From assembly GCA_018432235.1 (NCBI GenBank), contig JAHDLO010000007.1, forward strand, positions 62,001 to 126,000: a DNA stretch of 64,000 nucleotides, written 5' to 3'. Each line of letters starts with the position of its first letter. Within the stretch, counting starts at the first letter, position 1. This DNA comes from Clostridiaceae bacterium. GTDB taxonomy: Bacteria > Bacillota > Clostridia > Peptostreptococcales > Natronincolaceae. Made by a program: the position numbers and the translations under genes. The notes beneath the pieces are model-generated. The model saw nothing but the letters and a program-made list of their open reading frames with translations, did not search any database and had not been told where the DNA came from. Shown here one piece after another: positions 43,762 to 51,792 of the stretch.

Positions 43762-44434
43762 ACTGATCCCCCAATCTATACCCTGTCCCTCGAACAGTCA
43801 GAATGATTTGCGGACTTGCTGGGTCCTTCTCTATCTTCTCCCTTAAGCGTTTGATGTATACTGTCAGTGTATTGTCATTGACAAATTCACCCGCTGCGTC
43901 CCACAATTCGTCAAGTAGGCAGCCCCGCGTGATAATACTCTTGGGATTGCTAATAAACACCAACAACAAGCGGTATTCTAATGCTGAAAGAAAAACCTCA
44001 TGTCCGTTTTTTTTGACAATACCGCTTGCCGTATCAACATGAAGTCCCTGAATTTCAAAAAATGACCCAGAACGCCCGCTTTTCCGCAGGGCGGTTCCAA
44101 TTCGCGCGATCAATTCACGGGGACGAAAAGGCTTGGTAACATAATCGTCCGCCCCCATGTTGAGCCCGGTAACAACGCTGGCCTCATCGTCGGAGGCTGT
44201 CAGAAAGATAACGGGAATATCCTGCGTCTCTTTAATTGCCGTACAAACCGCAAAACCATTGCCGTCAGGTAAAGAAATATCAAGCAACGCCAAGTCAAAT
44301 TTACTCTCGGCAAGCACAGCCAGGGCATCACGGCGCGTAGGGGCGTGGGTGACTGTAAATCCTTCCGAGCGGAGTAAAAGCATCAGGTTTTTAGCGATTG
44401 CCTTATCGTCTTCAACTAAAAATATCCGTTTCAT
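43748..44434 (-). CDS. OmpR-family response regulator of the FtsX-type cluster
   Basis: A 228-residue regulator: IFLVEDDKAIAKNLMLLL, phosphoacceptor in FDLALLDISLPDGNGFAV, GADDYVTKPFRPRELIARIG, and a C-terminal winged helix ending ILTVRGTGYRLGDQY. It leads the minus-strand unit regulator-kinase-ATPase-permease and should control it. Confidence 0.88.
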   Translation of the reverse strand: MKRIFLVEDDKAIAKNLMLLLRSEGFTVTHAPTRRDALAVLAESKFDLALLDISLPDGNGFAVCTAIKETQDIPVIFLTASDDEASVVTGLNMGADDYVTKPFRPRELIARIGTALRKSGRSGSFFEIQGLHVDTASGIVKKNGHEVFLSALEYRLLLVFISNPKSIITRGCLLDELWDAAGEFVNDNTLTVYIKRLREKIEKDPASPQIILTVRGTGYRLGDQYASK

Positions 44435-44669
44435 TTGTTATCACCATCCTTTACACTACTGCTCCTATATCGTCTGTCAGTCGGTTTTCGGAGTCAACCG
44501 AAATCACCATGTATTTCCTTTTTTGCTCCCTTAATCCGTGCAGCAGAGTCCCAAATTTTCGCCTCAGCTTTTTTGCTGTTATATACCCACGTATAGCACC
44601 GTCATAAAATAATTGTATTTCTTTTGTAGGAAATATACAAGCAGAGGCATAAAGTTTTCCCCCTGAACA

Positions 44670-44840
44670 ATGACAGCCATTGTCGGTCCGTCTGGCAGCG
44701 GCAAAAGTACAATGCTACGACTTACAGTCAGATTCTACGCCCCGAAGAGTGGTGTTGTCCGGTTTGGCGGCAAGGATGCAACTGCAATAGACCCTGAAAA
44801 GCTCTTTGGAAACTGTTCTACGGTTTTAAATGAATCTTAA
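44670..44840 (+). pseudogene. ABC exporter ATPase fragment
   Basis: A 56-residue frame [20 protein letters not shown] followed by [20 protein letters not shown] and a stop. It is the Walker A region of an MsbA-type exporter ATPase with no membrane domain, signature or Walker B. There is no ribosome site. The remaining sequence 44435-44954 holds no other gene. Confidence 0.75.
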
Positions 44841-44954
44841 CTTATCAATTTTTAAAAATGCTTATAAGTTCTAAAAAAATGAAGATATTATGCAAGCCTT
44901 TCTCCCTTGTGCATGATAAAATGGGAAAAACAACTGATTAGGAGGGATGCTGCC

Positions 44955-45809
44955 ATGAAAAAGGAAGTGCGTACGATATGCTATGATGAAGAGCTTCATA
45001 TAGAAGCATATCATTTTAAAGGAATTGTGCAGCCTTTCCCCAACCATTTCCATGAATATTATGTGGTAGGATTTATCGAGGACGGGCAAAGGATTCTATC
45101 CTGCAGAAACAGAGAGTATGACATTCGGAGGGGAAATATAGTCCTGTTTAATCCGGGGGATAACCACGCTTGTGTACAAAGTGATGAAGGGACCTTTGAT
45201 TATCGCGGGTTTAATATATCTCGGAATGTTATGTTGGATTTAGTAAAGGAATTGACAGGGAGGGAAGAATTACCGGGATTTTCGCGGAATGTAATATTTG
45301 ATGAAGAGTTAACCTGTTATTTGCAGCCACTTCACCAGTTAATTATGAGCGGCTCCAATGAGTTTGAAAAGGAAGAACATCTGCTGTTGATGCTTTCCTT
45401 ATTATTACAGAAGTATGGTCAGCCTTTTGAATGCTGTATTCCAGAGTGCAGGGAAGAAATTGAAAATGTATGCTCATTCCTGCAGGAAAATTATGCTGAA
45501 AAAATTTATTTGGATGAGCTGTGCAGACATGCACATTTGAGCAAATCTACTTTGCTGCGGGCATTTGTAAAATCAAAGGGAGTAACGCCTTACCGCTACC
45601 TAGAAGCAATCCGTATTAATGAGGCGAAAAAACTATTGGAGCAGGGGATGCCGCCTGTTGAGGCAGCTTTACAGACAGGTTTTTCTGACCAGAGCCACTT
45701 CACAAATTTCTTTAACCGGTTTATTGGACTTGCACCTGGCATATACCGGGATATTTTCTTGAAAAAGAAAGTTGATACAGATGTCGGGGTGGGGCATGAT
45801 GAAAAATAA
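44955..45809 (+). CDS. AraC-family transcriptional regulator
   Basis: A 284-residue regulator: an N-terminal cupin-like sensor (NHFHEYYVVGFIEDGQRIL, then RGNIVLFNPGDNHACVQ) and a C-terminal AraC domain with two helix-turn-helix motifs (YLDELCRHAHLSKSTLLRAF and PVEAALQTGFSDQSHFTNFF). GGAGGG fixes the ATG at 44955. It probably regulates the DUF2000 gene 36 bp downstream. Confidence 0.88.
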   Translation: MKKEVRTICYDEELHIEAYHFKGIVQPFPNHFHEYYVVGFIEDGQRILSCRNREYDIRRGNIVLFNPGDNHACVQSDEGTFDYRGFNISRNVMLDLVKELTGREELPGFSRNVIFDEELTCYLQPLHQLIMSGSNEFEKEEHLLLMLSLLLQKYGQPFECCIPECREEIENVCSFLQENYAEKIYLDELCRHAHLSKSTLLRAFVKSKGVTPYRYLEAIRINEAKKLLEQGMPPVEAALQTGFSDQSHFTNFFNRFIGLAPGIYRDIFLKKKVDTDVGVGHDEK

Positions 45810-45845
45810 AAAATTGCAGTTGCTACGAAAAGGAGGAAAACAGAA

Positions 45846-46268
45846 ATGGATTTACGGAATGAAAAATGTGTTATGGTAATTGATGAAAATTTACCGCTAG
45901 GCATTATTGTCAATACTGCAGCTATTCTTGGCATTACTATGGGAATGAGAATGCCGGAAGTGGTGGGGGATGACGTTATAGATGGGAGCGGTAAATTACA
46001 TCCGGGGATTATTGAATTTCCGGTTCCTATTCTTAAAGGCAACAGGGAACTGATAAAAAATATCCGAGAGAAAATGTATCAACCGGATTATGGGGATTTG
46101 ACCGTTGTTGATTTTTCTGATTTGGCGCAGGGCTGCAAGACTTATGAGGATTTTATTGAAAAGATGACGGGTGTACAGGAAAACGAACTACAGTATTTGG
46201 GGATTGCAATCTGTGGCGTTAAAAAGAAGGTGAATAAGCTGACAGGGAGTATGCCACTGCTTCGTTAA
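45846..46268 (+). CDS. DUF2000 family protein
   Basis: A 140-residue protein with the DUF2000 pattern: CVMVIDENLPLGIIVNTAAI at the start and DGSGKLHPGIIEFPVPIL. The fold is predicted to resemble peptidyl-tRNA hydrolase-like proteins; no function is established. AAAGGAGG precedes it. Its stop overlaps the end of a minus-strand MocR fragment. Confidence 0.75.
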   Translation: MDLRNEKCVMVIDENLPLGIIVNTAAILGITMGMRMPEVVGDDVIDGSGKLHPGIIEFPVPILKGNRELIKNIREKMYQPDYGDLTVVDFSDLAQGCKTYEDFIEKMTGVQENELQYLGIAICGVKKKVNKLTGSMPLLR

Positions 46269-46432
46269 TACAGCTCCAGCTGTGCGACACACAGTTCTTT
46301 TGAAAGGTATCGGGTTGATGGGAGGGCGCTGCAAGTGCTTAATTCACCGGATAGTATTTGCTCCCGTATCTGAGTGTAGATCTGCTTTGAAAAAGAACGC
46401 TGGCGTGTTCGGTCAAGCTGTAAGTATAGCAC
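46265..46432 (-). pseudogene. MocR-type GntR regulator, N-terminal remnant
   Basis: A 55-residue minus-strand frame from GTG 46432, with AAAGGAG in the correct place, reads LYLQLDRTRQRSFSKQIYTQ, then IREQILSGELS, then LPSTRYLSKELCVA, the first helices of a GntR/MocR regulator. It is cut in the recognition helix by the DUF2000 side. It is divergent from an EamA exporter, a common MocR partner. It shares AGTTCCAATT with the promoter of the intact MocR gene at 53653, at the same distance (43 bp) from the start. Confidence 0.75.
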
Positions 46433-46566
46433 GATATCATCTCCTTTAACCGGCTCATTTAATTTTCAATATAATTGGAACTTTTGTATACCGATTTTTT
46501 ATGCTTTAATTATAAGTAGTTCAATCGGATTTTGCAATGAAAACCGATATAAAGTGAGGTAATAAT

Positions 46567-47466
46567 ATGAAATGGAAAGATAGCTTCCATCCTTACGCAA
46601 TAACTACAATTGTTTTTTGGTCACTGGCCTATGTGCTGACTAGGCTGGCATTACAGTATTTTTCTGCCTTTTCACTAGGTTTCCTAAGATATTTTGCCGC
46701 GTCCTGTACCCTAGTGGTCGTTGCAGTCCTAACTAAGATGAAGCTTCCGCAAAAAGCTGATATTCCATGGTTTTTGGCAGCTGGTGCAGTTGGATTCTTC
46801 TTTTACATGATTGCTTTCAATAAGGGTGCGGAAACTGTGACAGCCTCCACCAGCAGTGTTGTTATTACCACAGTTCCAGTTATGACCGCTCTGTTGGCCC
46901 GGTTTGTGTATAAAGAAAAATTATACGGTTTTCAATGGGTAGCTATTGCAATTGAATTCATAGGTGTGTTGGTCTTAACCTTGATGGATGGAGTGTTTTC
47001 CATCAATAGAGGACTACTCTGGTTACTCCTTGCAGCATTATCATTGAGTATGTATAACCTTTTACAACGCAAGCTCACAAAAAGGTATACTGCATTGCAG
47101 ACCTCTGCGTTTAGCATTTTCTTTGGCACGATATTACTTGCTGTATTTCTTCCCGCTTCTGTCAAAGCGGTATCATATGCTCCGGGTATTCAATTGATCT
47201 ATATTGCTGTATTGGGTGTATTTTCAAGTGCAATCGCCTATGTTGCATGGTCAAAAGCCTTCGCGAAGGCAAAACAAACATCATTGGTAAGCAACTACAT
47301 GTTTGTTACGCCTTTTTTAACAAGTATTTTAGGCTTCCTAATTGCTGATGAGGTTCCGGGTCGGGCGACAGTGATTGGCGGTACGATTATTATTCTTGGT
47401 GTTCTTGTATTTAATTTTGGAGGAAAAATCTATGCATCCATATACAGTAAGAAAAGTATGGTATAA
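46567..47466 (+). CDS. EamA/DMT-family transporter
   Basis: A 299-residue membrane protein with ten helices in two EamA repeats (FSLGFLRYFAASCTLVVVAV early, and SSAIAYVAWSKAFAKAKQTS in the second half). Likely exports metabolites or amino acids. Its usual regulator partner is the truncated MocR gene upstream, so control is probably lost or altered. Confidence 0.85.
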   Translation: MKWKDSFHPYAITTIVFWSLAYVLTRLALQYFSAFSLGFLRYFAASCTLVVVAVLTKMKLPQKADIPWFLAAGAVGFFFYMIAFNKGAETVTASTSSVVITTVPVMTALLARFVYKEKLYGFQWVAIAIEFIGVLVLTLMDGVFSINRGLLWLLLAALSLSMYNLLQRKLTKRYTALQTSAFSIFFGTILLAVFLPASVKAVSYAPGIQLIYIAVLGVFSSAIAYVAWSKAFAKAKQTSLVSNYMFVTPFLTSILGFLIADEVPGRATVIGGTIIILGVLVFNFGGKIYASIYSKKSMV

Positions 47467-47594
47467 AGCAGTATCGCTGAGATTATAACAAGGAATGCTT
47501 GTCGTAAATTGCCAGATGGTTCTCCTTGCTTTCTACCACTCGTTGTGCCAGCATAGTGTTAGAGTTGATAGAAAATGATAGAAGGAGCGGTATT

Positions 47595-48146
47595 ATGAAG
47601 TTGTATGAGAGTGAAACAGTTGAATTGAAGGCAATCTACACGCCTGATTTAAAAAAAGAAATTATTGCCTTTGCAAATACAAGCGGTGGAGCAATCTTTA
47701 TTGGGGTACAAGATAACGGAGAAATTGTTGGGCTTGATAATGCTGACCTTGTAATGCAACAGATATCAAATGCTCTAAGAGATGGTATTCGTCCGGATGT
47801 TTCTATGTTTACAAATATTGATTTGTTGAAAGAAGGCAAGAGGTTTTTCATAAAACTAACTGTTAGCCAAGGTACAAAAAAGAAGTTTGAAAATGTAGAA
47901 GGGGCATTTCGAGTTATTCTTCCTAATATACATGCCAAAGTATTAAGTACAGAAGATCAAAAGTACTTGCCTATACTCGGATTATTCGAAAACCAAAAAG
48001 AAATTACTCGCTCTGATATAGAAGAAGTTTTGGGGATTGGTACGACTCATGCCGTCAATATGCTCAAGGAAATGCAGGAAAAAAAGCTCATTAGAAAAAT
48101 TGGCAATGGTAGGCTGACAAGGTATGGGGCTTTTTTGAAAAAATAA
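47595..48146 (+). pseudogene. AlbA_2/Schlafen-like ATP-binding protein with internal deletion
   Basis: A 183-residue frame. Residues 1-100 match the AlbA_2 (Schlafen-like) domain: YESETVELKAIYTPDLKKEI, FANTSGGAIFIGVQDNGEIV, IRPDVSMFTNIDLL. It then jumps after TVSQGTKKKFENVE to GAFRVILPNI, the end of the HATPase_c_4 region, and to a C-terminal winged helix. Full members have about 400 or more residues, so the ATPase-like middle is lost while the frame is kept. GAAGGAG supports the ATG at 47595. A shorter copy lies at 56194. Confidence 0.65.
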
Positions 48147-48160
48147 AGACTGTAGATGAG

Positions 48161-48232
48161 ATGGGAATTAGAGAAGAATATCCATATAATCCTCCAACTG
48201 ATGAAGAATTAGATGCCATCATGGAGGAATAG
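48161..48232 (+). pseudogene. Antitoxin-like C-terminal scrap
   Basis: A 23-residue frame MGIREEYPYNPPTDEELDAI ending MEE, acidic, directly before a PIN-like start. The pattern PPTDEELDAIMEE looks like the end of an acidic protein encoded before PIN-type toxins. Only weak support. Confidence 0.3.
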
Positions 48233-48235
48233 TCT

Positions 48236-48316
48236 ATGAAATTAAAACAAATGATTATAGATGCAGATATATGCATTAAGATAGGAGCTAGTACCAAATA
48301 CAGATTTCAGAAATAA
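48236..48316 (+). pseudogene. PIN-like protein, N-terminal fragment
   Basis: ATG at 48236 with GGAGG 7 bases upstream starts MKLKQMIIDADICIKIGAST, then KYRFQK and a stop. IIDADICIKIG has the first aspartate of a PIN-like nuclease fold. The rest of the protein is missing and the frame is fused in another phase to an acidic sequence. Confidence 0.4.
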
Positions 48317-48381
48317 TTGAGCCCATAATAGTATCTGTTGATGATATAGACAAATCAGAACTTGTATCGGATGTTGATCAT

Positions 48382-48678
48382 GTGCCTTCAAGTCAAATGG
48401 AAACTGAAGTATCAGTTATTGATTCTATAATAAATACTACAATTGATGACTTTCAAGAAAAAGATGAAGAGAAGTCCTCGAATGAATTTGGCCAGTTTGA
48501 TGGCAAAGATGAACAGAAGCCAATAAAAAAGAGTCTGGAGCCTGCATTTGATTTTAGGGGTAAGCAGCAACCAAACGCTAAACAAATGAAAGAGAAAGTT
48601 GAGTTGGTAGAGATCAAGACATCTGAAAGCAGTGGATTTGGCAAGCCAAAATTTGACTTCAGAAACAAGAAATTGTAA
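48382..48678 (+). CDS. Hypothetical acidic protein, probably a 3' gene remnant
   Basis: The frame is open from 48292; the GTG at 48382 is only one possible start and has no ribosome site. It encodes a low-complexity Glu/Lys/Ser-rich sequence (TTIDDFQEKDEEKSSNEFGQ, then EQKPIKKSLEPAFDFRGKQQ, ending FGKPKFDFRNKKL). The repeated FDFRxK motif is notable. I do not recognise it; it looks like the disordered tail of a larger lost protein. Confidence 0.35.
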   Translation: MPSSQMETEVSVIDSIINTTIDDFQEKDEEKSSNEFGQFDGKDEQKPIKKSLEPAFDFRGKQQPNAKQMKEKVELVEIKTSESSGFGKPKFDFRNKKL

Positions 48679-48759
48679 TATGTATGCCTATGACAGAACA
48701 CTGCGTAATTGGGGTGGTTTATATTGACAATATTATGAAAGCACTAGGGGGGAAAGACT

Positions 48760-49680
48760 ATGGCAATACCAAAATATTATGAGTTTATGAAGCCAATATT
48801 AGAATTTTTAAGTGATAATCAGGTTTATAAAAGAATAGCAATGTATCAGCATTTTGCAGTCAAATTTCAATTAACGGAAGCAGAGCTACAAGAATGGCTA
48901 CCAAGTGGTAAACAGCTCCTTTTTAATAATAGAGTAGGCTGGGCGTTGACGTATCTTAAAAAGGCAAAGTTAATTGATTCGCCTGCCAGAGCTAGTTATA
49001 GAATTACTGAACTAGGGCAACAGGTACTTGCTGAAGATCCCCAGGTCATTGATCAGAATTTTCTTAAGAAATTCGAAGACTTTCAGGATTTTATTGATGG
49101 TAATTCTGGTGACACCTTGTTTGATAATGACCTTTCTCAACTAGGCAGTGATGACTCACCACAAGATATTTTGGAACGAGCGTACAAAACTATTTCGAAT
49201 ACTCTGACCAGCGATCTGCTTATTGAAGTTATGAATCAGTCACCGAGCTTCTTCGAAAAATTAGTAGTCGATTTACTGGTTACCATGGGATATGGTGGAA
49301 GTAAGATTGAAAATAGCAAGGTGCTTGGGAGGTCTGGCGACGAAGGTATTGATGGTGTCATTAATGAAGACAAGCTAGGGTTTGATAAAATCTATATTCA
49401 GGCAAAGCGTTGGGACATTGATCGAACTGTAGGCAGACCTGAGCTTCAGAAATTTGTTGGTGCATTAACAGGACAAGGTGCTTCAAAAGGTGCCTTCATC
49501 ACAACCGCCAGCTTTACCAAAGAAGCAAAAGAATATGTCAGCAAGCAACATGCATGCAAAATCGTGTTAATAGATGGTAAAACATTAGCTGCTCTTATGG
49601 TTGAACATAATTTGGGCGTATCCATAGAAAATGCATACTATATTAAGAAAATTGATACCGATTATTTTAATGGTGATTGA
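48760..49680 (+). CDS. mrr: Mrr-type restriction endonuclease
   Basis: A 306-residue protein with the N-terminal Mrr_N winged-helix region (about 1-100: FMKPILEFLSDNQVYKRIAM, WALTYLKKAKLIDSPARASY) and a C-terminal Mrr catalytic domain: GRSGDEGIDGV with D198, then IYIQAKRW with Q214 and K216, the D...QxK form of the PD-(D/E)xK site. Mrr enzymes cut DNA with foreign methylation (type IV restriction) and can be toxic. Ribosome site GGGGGGAA. It stands alone, next to VbhA-Fic. Confidence 0.88.
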   Translation: MAIPKYYEFMKPILEFLSDNQVYKRIAMYQHFAVKFQLTEAELQEWLPSGKQLLFNNRVGWALTYLKKAKLIDSPARASYRITELGQQVLAEDPQVIDQNFLKKFEDFQDFIDGNSGDTLFDNDLSQLGSDDSPQDILERAYKTISNTLTSDLLIEVMNQSPSFFEKLVVDLLVTMGYGGSKIENSKVLGRSGDEGIDGVINEDKLGFDKIYIQAKRWDIDRTVGRPELQKFVGALTGQGASKGAFITTASFTKEAKEYVSKQHACKIVLIDGKTLAALMVEHNLGVSIENAYYIKKIDTDYFNGD

Positions 49681-49778
49681 AATTATAATATAATTTTAGT
49701 TGAGTAGGGTATAGGTTGACACCAGTTTTTGAGTTTTTAGTGGAAATATAGTATAATAATAGATAAGGTGGTGTTGAT

Positions 49779-49970
49779 ATGAGAGATTTAGAAAAACTAA
49801 TTGATGAAGTTAACGGTTCAATGTCAATAGAAGGCATGCCGCTTACTCAGACTGATAAAGATAGAATAAGACGTTGTGTAGGTAATGATAAACTTGTTGA
49901 AGAAACGATAGCAGAGCTCATAAAAAAACACACTGCTGTCAAGGACTATAGCCATGAACGACAATTATGA
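49779..49970 (+). CDS. VbhA-like antitoxin of a Fic toxin
   Basis: A 63-residue helical protein with the class I Fic inhibitory motif S-x3-E-G (S14, E18, G19 in NGSMSIEGM), followed by LTQTDKDRIRRCVGNDKLVE. Its glutamate should block ATP binding in the Fic partner, whose start it overlaps by 17 bases. AAGGTGGTG precedes the ATG. Confidence 0.82.
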   Translation: MRDLEKLIDEVNGSMSIEGMPLTQTDKDRIRRCVGNDKLVEETIAELIKKHTAVKDYSHERQL

Positions 49971-50574
49971 TTACAGCTATGAGTGGGATCACAGGTATTG
50001 TTATCCTCATTCAGATGTGCTTATAAATAGGCTGAGTATCAAGGATGCAGACAAGCTTCACATAGCAGAAAGGGAAATAACTTCTTTGAGAATAGCCAAT
50101 GCAAAAATGAAAATTATAAAAGGTGATTTTGATCTGCTCCACTTAAGAAGAATTCACAAGTATATATTCGGTGATATCTATGAATGGGCAGGCGAAATAA
50201 GATGGGTAAACATTGCAAAAGGCAATATGTTTTGCAACTATGAGTTTATAGAAGCAAATGCAGATTCGATCTTCAAGAAGCTAAAAAAAGAGAAATTTTT
50301 GAAAGATGCTTCCAAAGATGAAATTCCACTCCGACTTGCATACTATTTAAGTGAAATCAATGTCCTTCACCCCTTCAGAGAAGGAAACGGTAGAGCACAA
50401 AGACTCTTTATTGAATACTTGGCTGAAAACGCAGGCTATAGCGTTGACTTTTCGCGGGTGACAGACAAGCAAATGATTGAAGCAAGTGCCACATCATTCC
50501 TGTGTGATTATACTAAAATGGAGGAAATTTTCAATGCAATAACCAAACCTCTGCCTGAGAACAACATGGCGTAG
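49954..50574 (+). CDS. Fic-domain toxin
   Basis: A 206-residue Fic protein with the intact active-site motif HPFREGNGR at 139-147 (H139 catalytic) and, upstream, HKYIFGDIYEWAGEIRWVNI, the flap region. It transfers AMP or a related group to target proteins (for the VbhT/FicT class, gyrase and topoisomerase IV). Overlap with the VbhA-like gene marks a type II toxin-antitoxin pair. Confidence 0.88.
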   Translation: MNDNYDYSYEWDHRYCYPHSDVLINRLSIKDADKLHIAEREITSLRIANAKMKIIKGDFDLLHLRRIHKYIFGDIYEWAGEIRWVNIAKGNMFCNYEFIEANADSIFKKLKKEKFLKDASKDEIPLRLAYYLSEINVLHPFREGNGRAQRLFIEYLAENAGYSVDFSRVTDKQMIEASATSFLCDYTKMEEIFNAITKPLPENNMA

Positions 50575-50688
50575 ACTTTCATGGAATAGTTCAAAATACT
50601 ATCAATACTTTAAATAAGGATGACTACCATAGAGTGAAAGAGGCTGTCGGGAAATAGCTGATTTTGCCTCCAAGAACTAAAAATAAAG

Positions 50689-50752
50689 AGAACCCTGAAA
50701 CTCTTGAAACTAGGATTCGAAAAAGTCCTATGATCTTGCTGGGTTCTTTTTT
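50689..50752 (+). terminator. Long terminator hairpin
   Basis: AGAACCC/GGGTTCT outer arms (50689-50695 and 50741-50747) with an inner TAGGA/TCCTA pair, then TTTTTT. It lies between Fic and the convergent MerR gene. The rest of 50575-50840 shows no gene. Confidence 0.65.
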
Positions 50753-50840
50753 GTTTTTAGGTTTTATATTTGGACACAGCAAATAAAGTCGTTCAATTTT
50801 AGCTGCAAGAGAGCTCTGGGTTAGGAGACTGATAGATAAA

Positions 50841-51659
50841 CTACAAGCTTTGGATTGGAAACCCCACCTCTGTAACCATTTTTTGAGCGTTTTTTTCTGT
50901 GGCTGGAGATACATGGTAAATGTTAAAATGCTGACCACAAAATGTATAATGATTGTCTTTTGCCCAATTTGCAATCAGCTCGCCTATTTCCGATATCTGA
51001 TGGTACTCCCCCTCATAAGTCAATACTGCGGCAAGCGTAGAGGAGACCTCCTTAAATATTACGTTGTCTGTATCCCTCCCTTTCCAGGCTACTGCCCTTT
51101 GCAGTTCAATATCAATGCCACTTTCTACAAAGCCTTCATTATGGTATATTGCCATATCATATGCAGGGGTTTCAAACGGTATCTGTTGTTGCTCTAACGT
51201 TCTTGACAATATTGACCACAGGTCCCCCTCTCTGTCATAAAAAGGGATGGTGTCCCGTATACTCACCACAGTTCTGCTGGGTATTTGTTTCACTTCAACA
51301 CTATATCGCAGTATATTCTCATTTTTGCGTAGTGCCGCTACTGTTGTTTCAAGTTGTCTGATTTGTTGTTGCAGCCGTTCAAGTTCTTCCTGCTTATATG
51401 TAGTCTGTATTTTTAAATATGCTGCAAGGCTCTCACTATCTTTGTATTCGCATAAAATATCCTTGATAGTCGCAAGTCCAAGCCCCATAGACTTTAGGGC
51501 TTGTATGCGGTTAGCAACCGTCAACTGATTTTCTGAATAATAACGATAACCGGATTCTGCATCAACATAAACGGGAATAAGAAGCCCAATCTTATCATAA
51601 TTACGCAGCATGTGAATACTGATTTTTGTAAGCATTGAAAAATGGCCTATCTTTAGCAT
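50841..51659 (-). CDS. MerR-family regulator with effector-binding domain
   Basis: A 272-residue MerR protein: FSMLTKISIHMLRNYDKIGL helix-turn-helix, wing YRYYSENQLTVANRIQALKS, dimer helix near 85-115, then a GyrI-like effector-binding domain (EVKQIPSRTVVSIRDTIPFY). AGGAGG precedes it. It is divergent from an ABC exporter whose promoter has the 19-bp MerR spacer, so it probably activates that exporter when bound to a drug. Confidence 0.87.
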   Translation of the reverse strand: MLKIGHFSMLTKISIHMLRNYDKIGLLIPVYVDAESGYRYYSENQLTVANRIQALKSMGLGLATIKDILCEYKDSESLAAYLKIQTTYKQEELERLQQQIRQLETTVAALRKNENILRYSVEVKQIPSRTVVSIRDTIPFYDREGDLWSILSRTLEQQQIPFETPAYDMAIYHNEGFVESGIDIELQRAVAWKGRDTDNVIFKEVSSTLAAVLTYEGEYHQISEIGELIANWAKDNHYTFCGQHFNIYHVSPATEKNAQKMVTEVGFPIQSL

Positions 51660-51737
51660 TGTACCAACCTCCTATTTCTATTGTAGCGTATAGACGATTG
51701 TTACATCAATTTCTTTTTGATTTTTTTCAATTTCCCC

Positions 51738-51768
51738 TTGACTCTCGCATTGTACGAGGTTGTAGCAT
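51738..51768 (+). promoter_or_regulatory. MerR-type promoter of the ABC exporter
   Basis: TTGACT (51738-51743), 19-bp spacer, TAGCAT (51763-51768). The spacer has the dyad CTCG-N7-CGAG. Confidence 0.78.
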
Positions 51769-51792
51769 GGAAATCACAAAGGAGGTGTAATT

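Noticed and set aside
39418-44434. Classical BceAB-BceRS module
   Set aside because: The permease has 862 residues with two FtsX cores and two external domains, unlike the usual ten-helix BceB; only the short-sensor kinase is Bce-like.
45596-46042. Minus-strand open frame spanning the AraC and DUF2000 genes
   Set aside because: Antisense to two supported genes and not recognisable.
50624-50974. Minus-strand frame suggesting an insertion-sequence end near 50640
   Set aside because: Its start lies in antisense phase within the MerR gene, the terminal part has no transposase motif, and no matching terminal inverted repeat was found.
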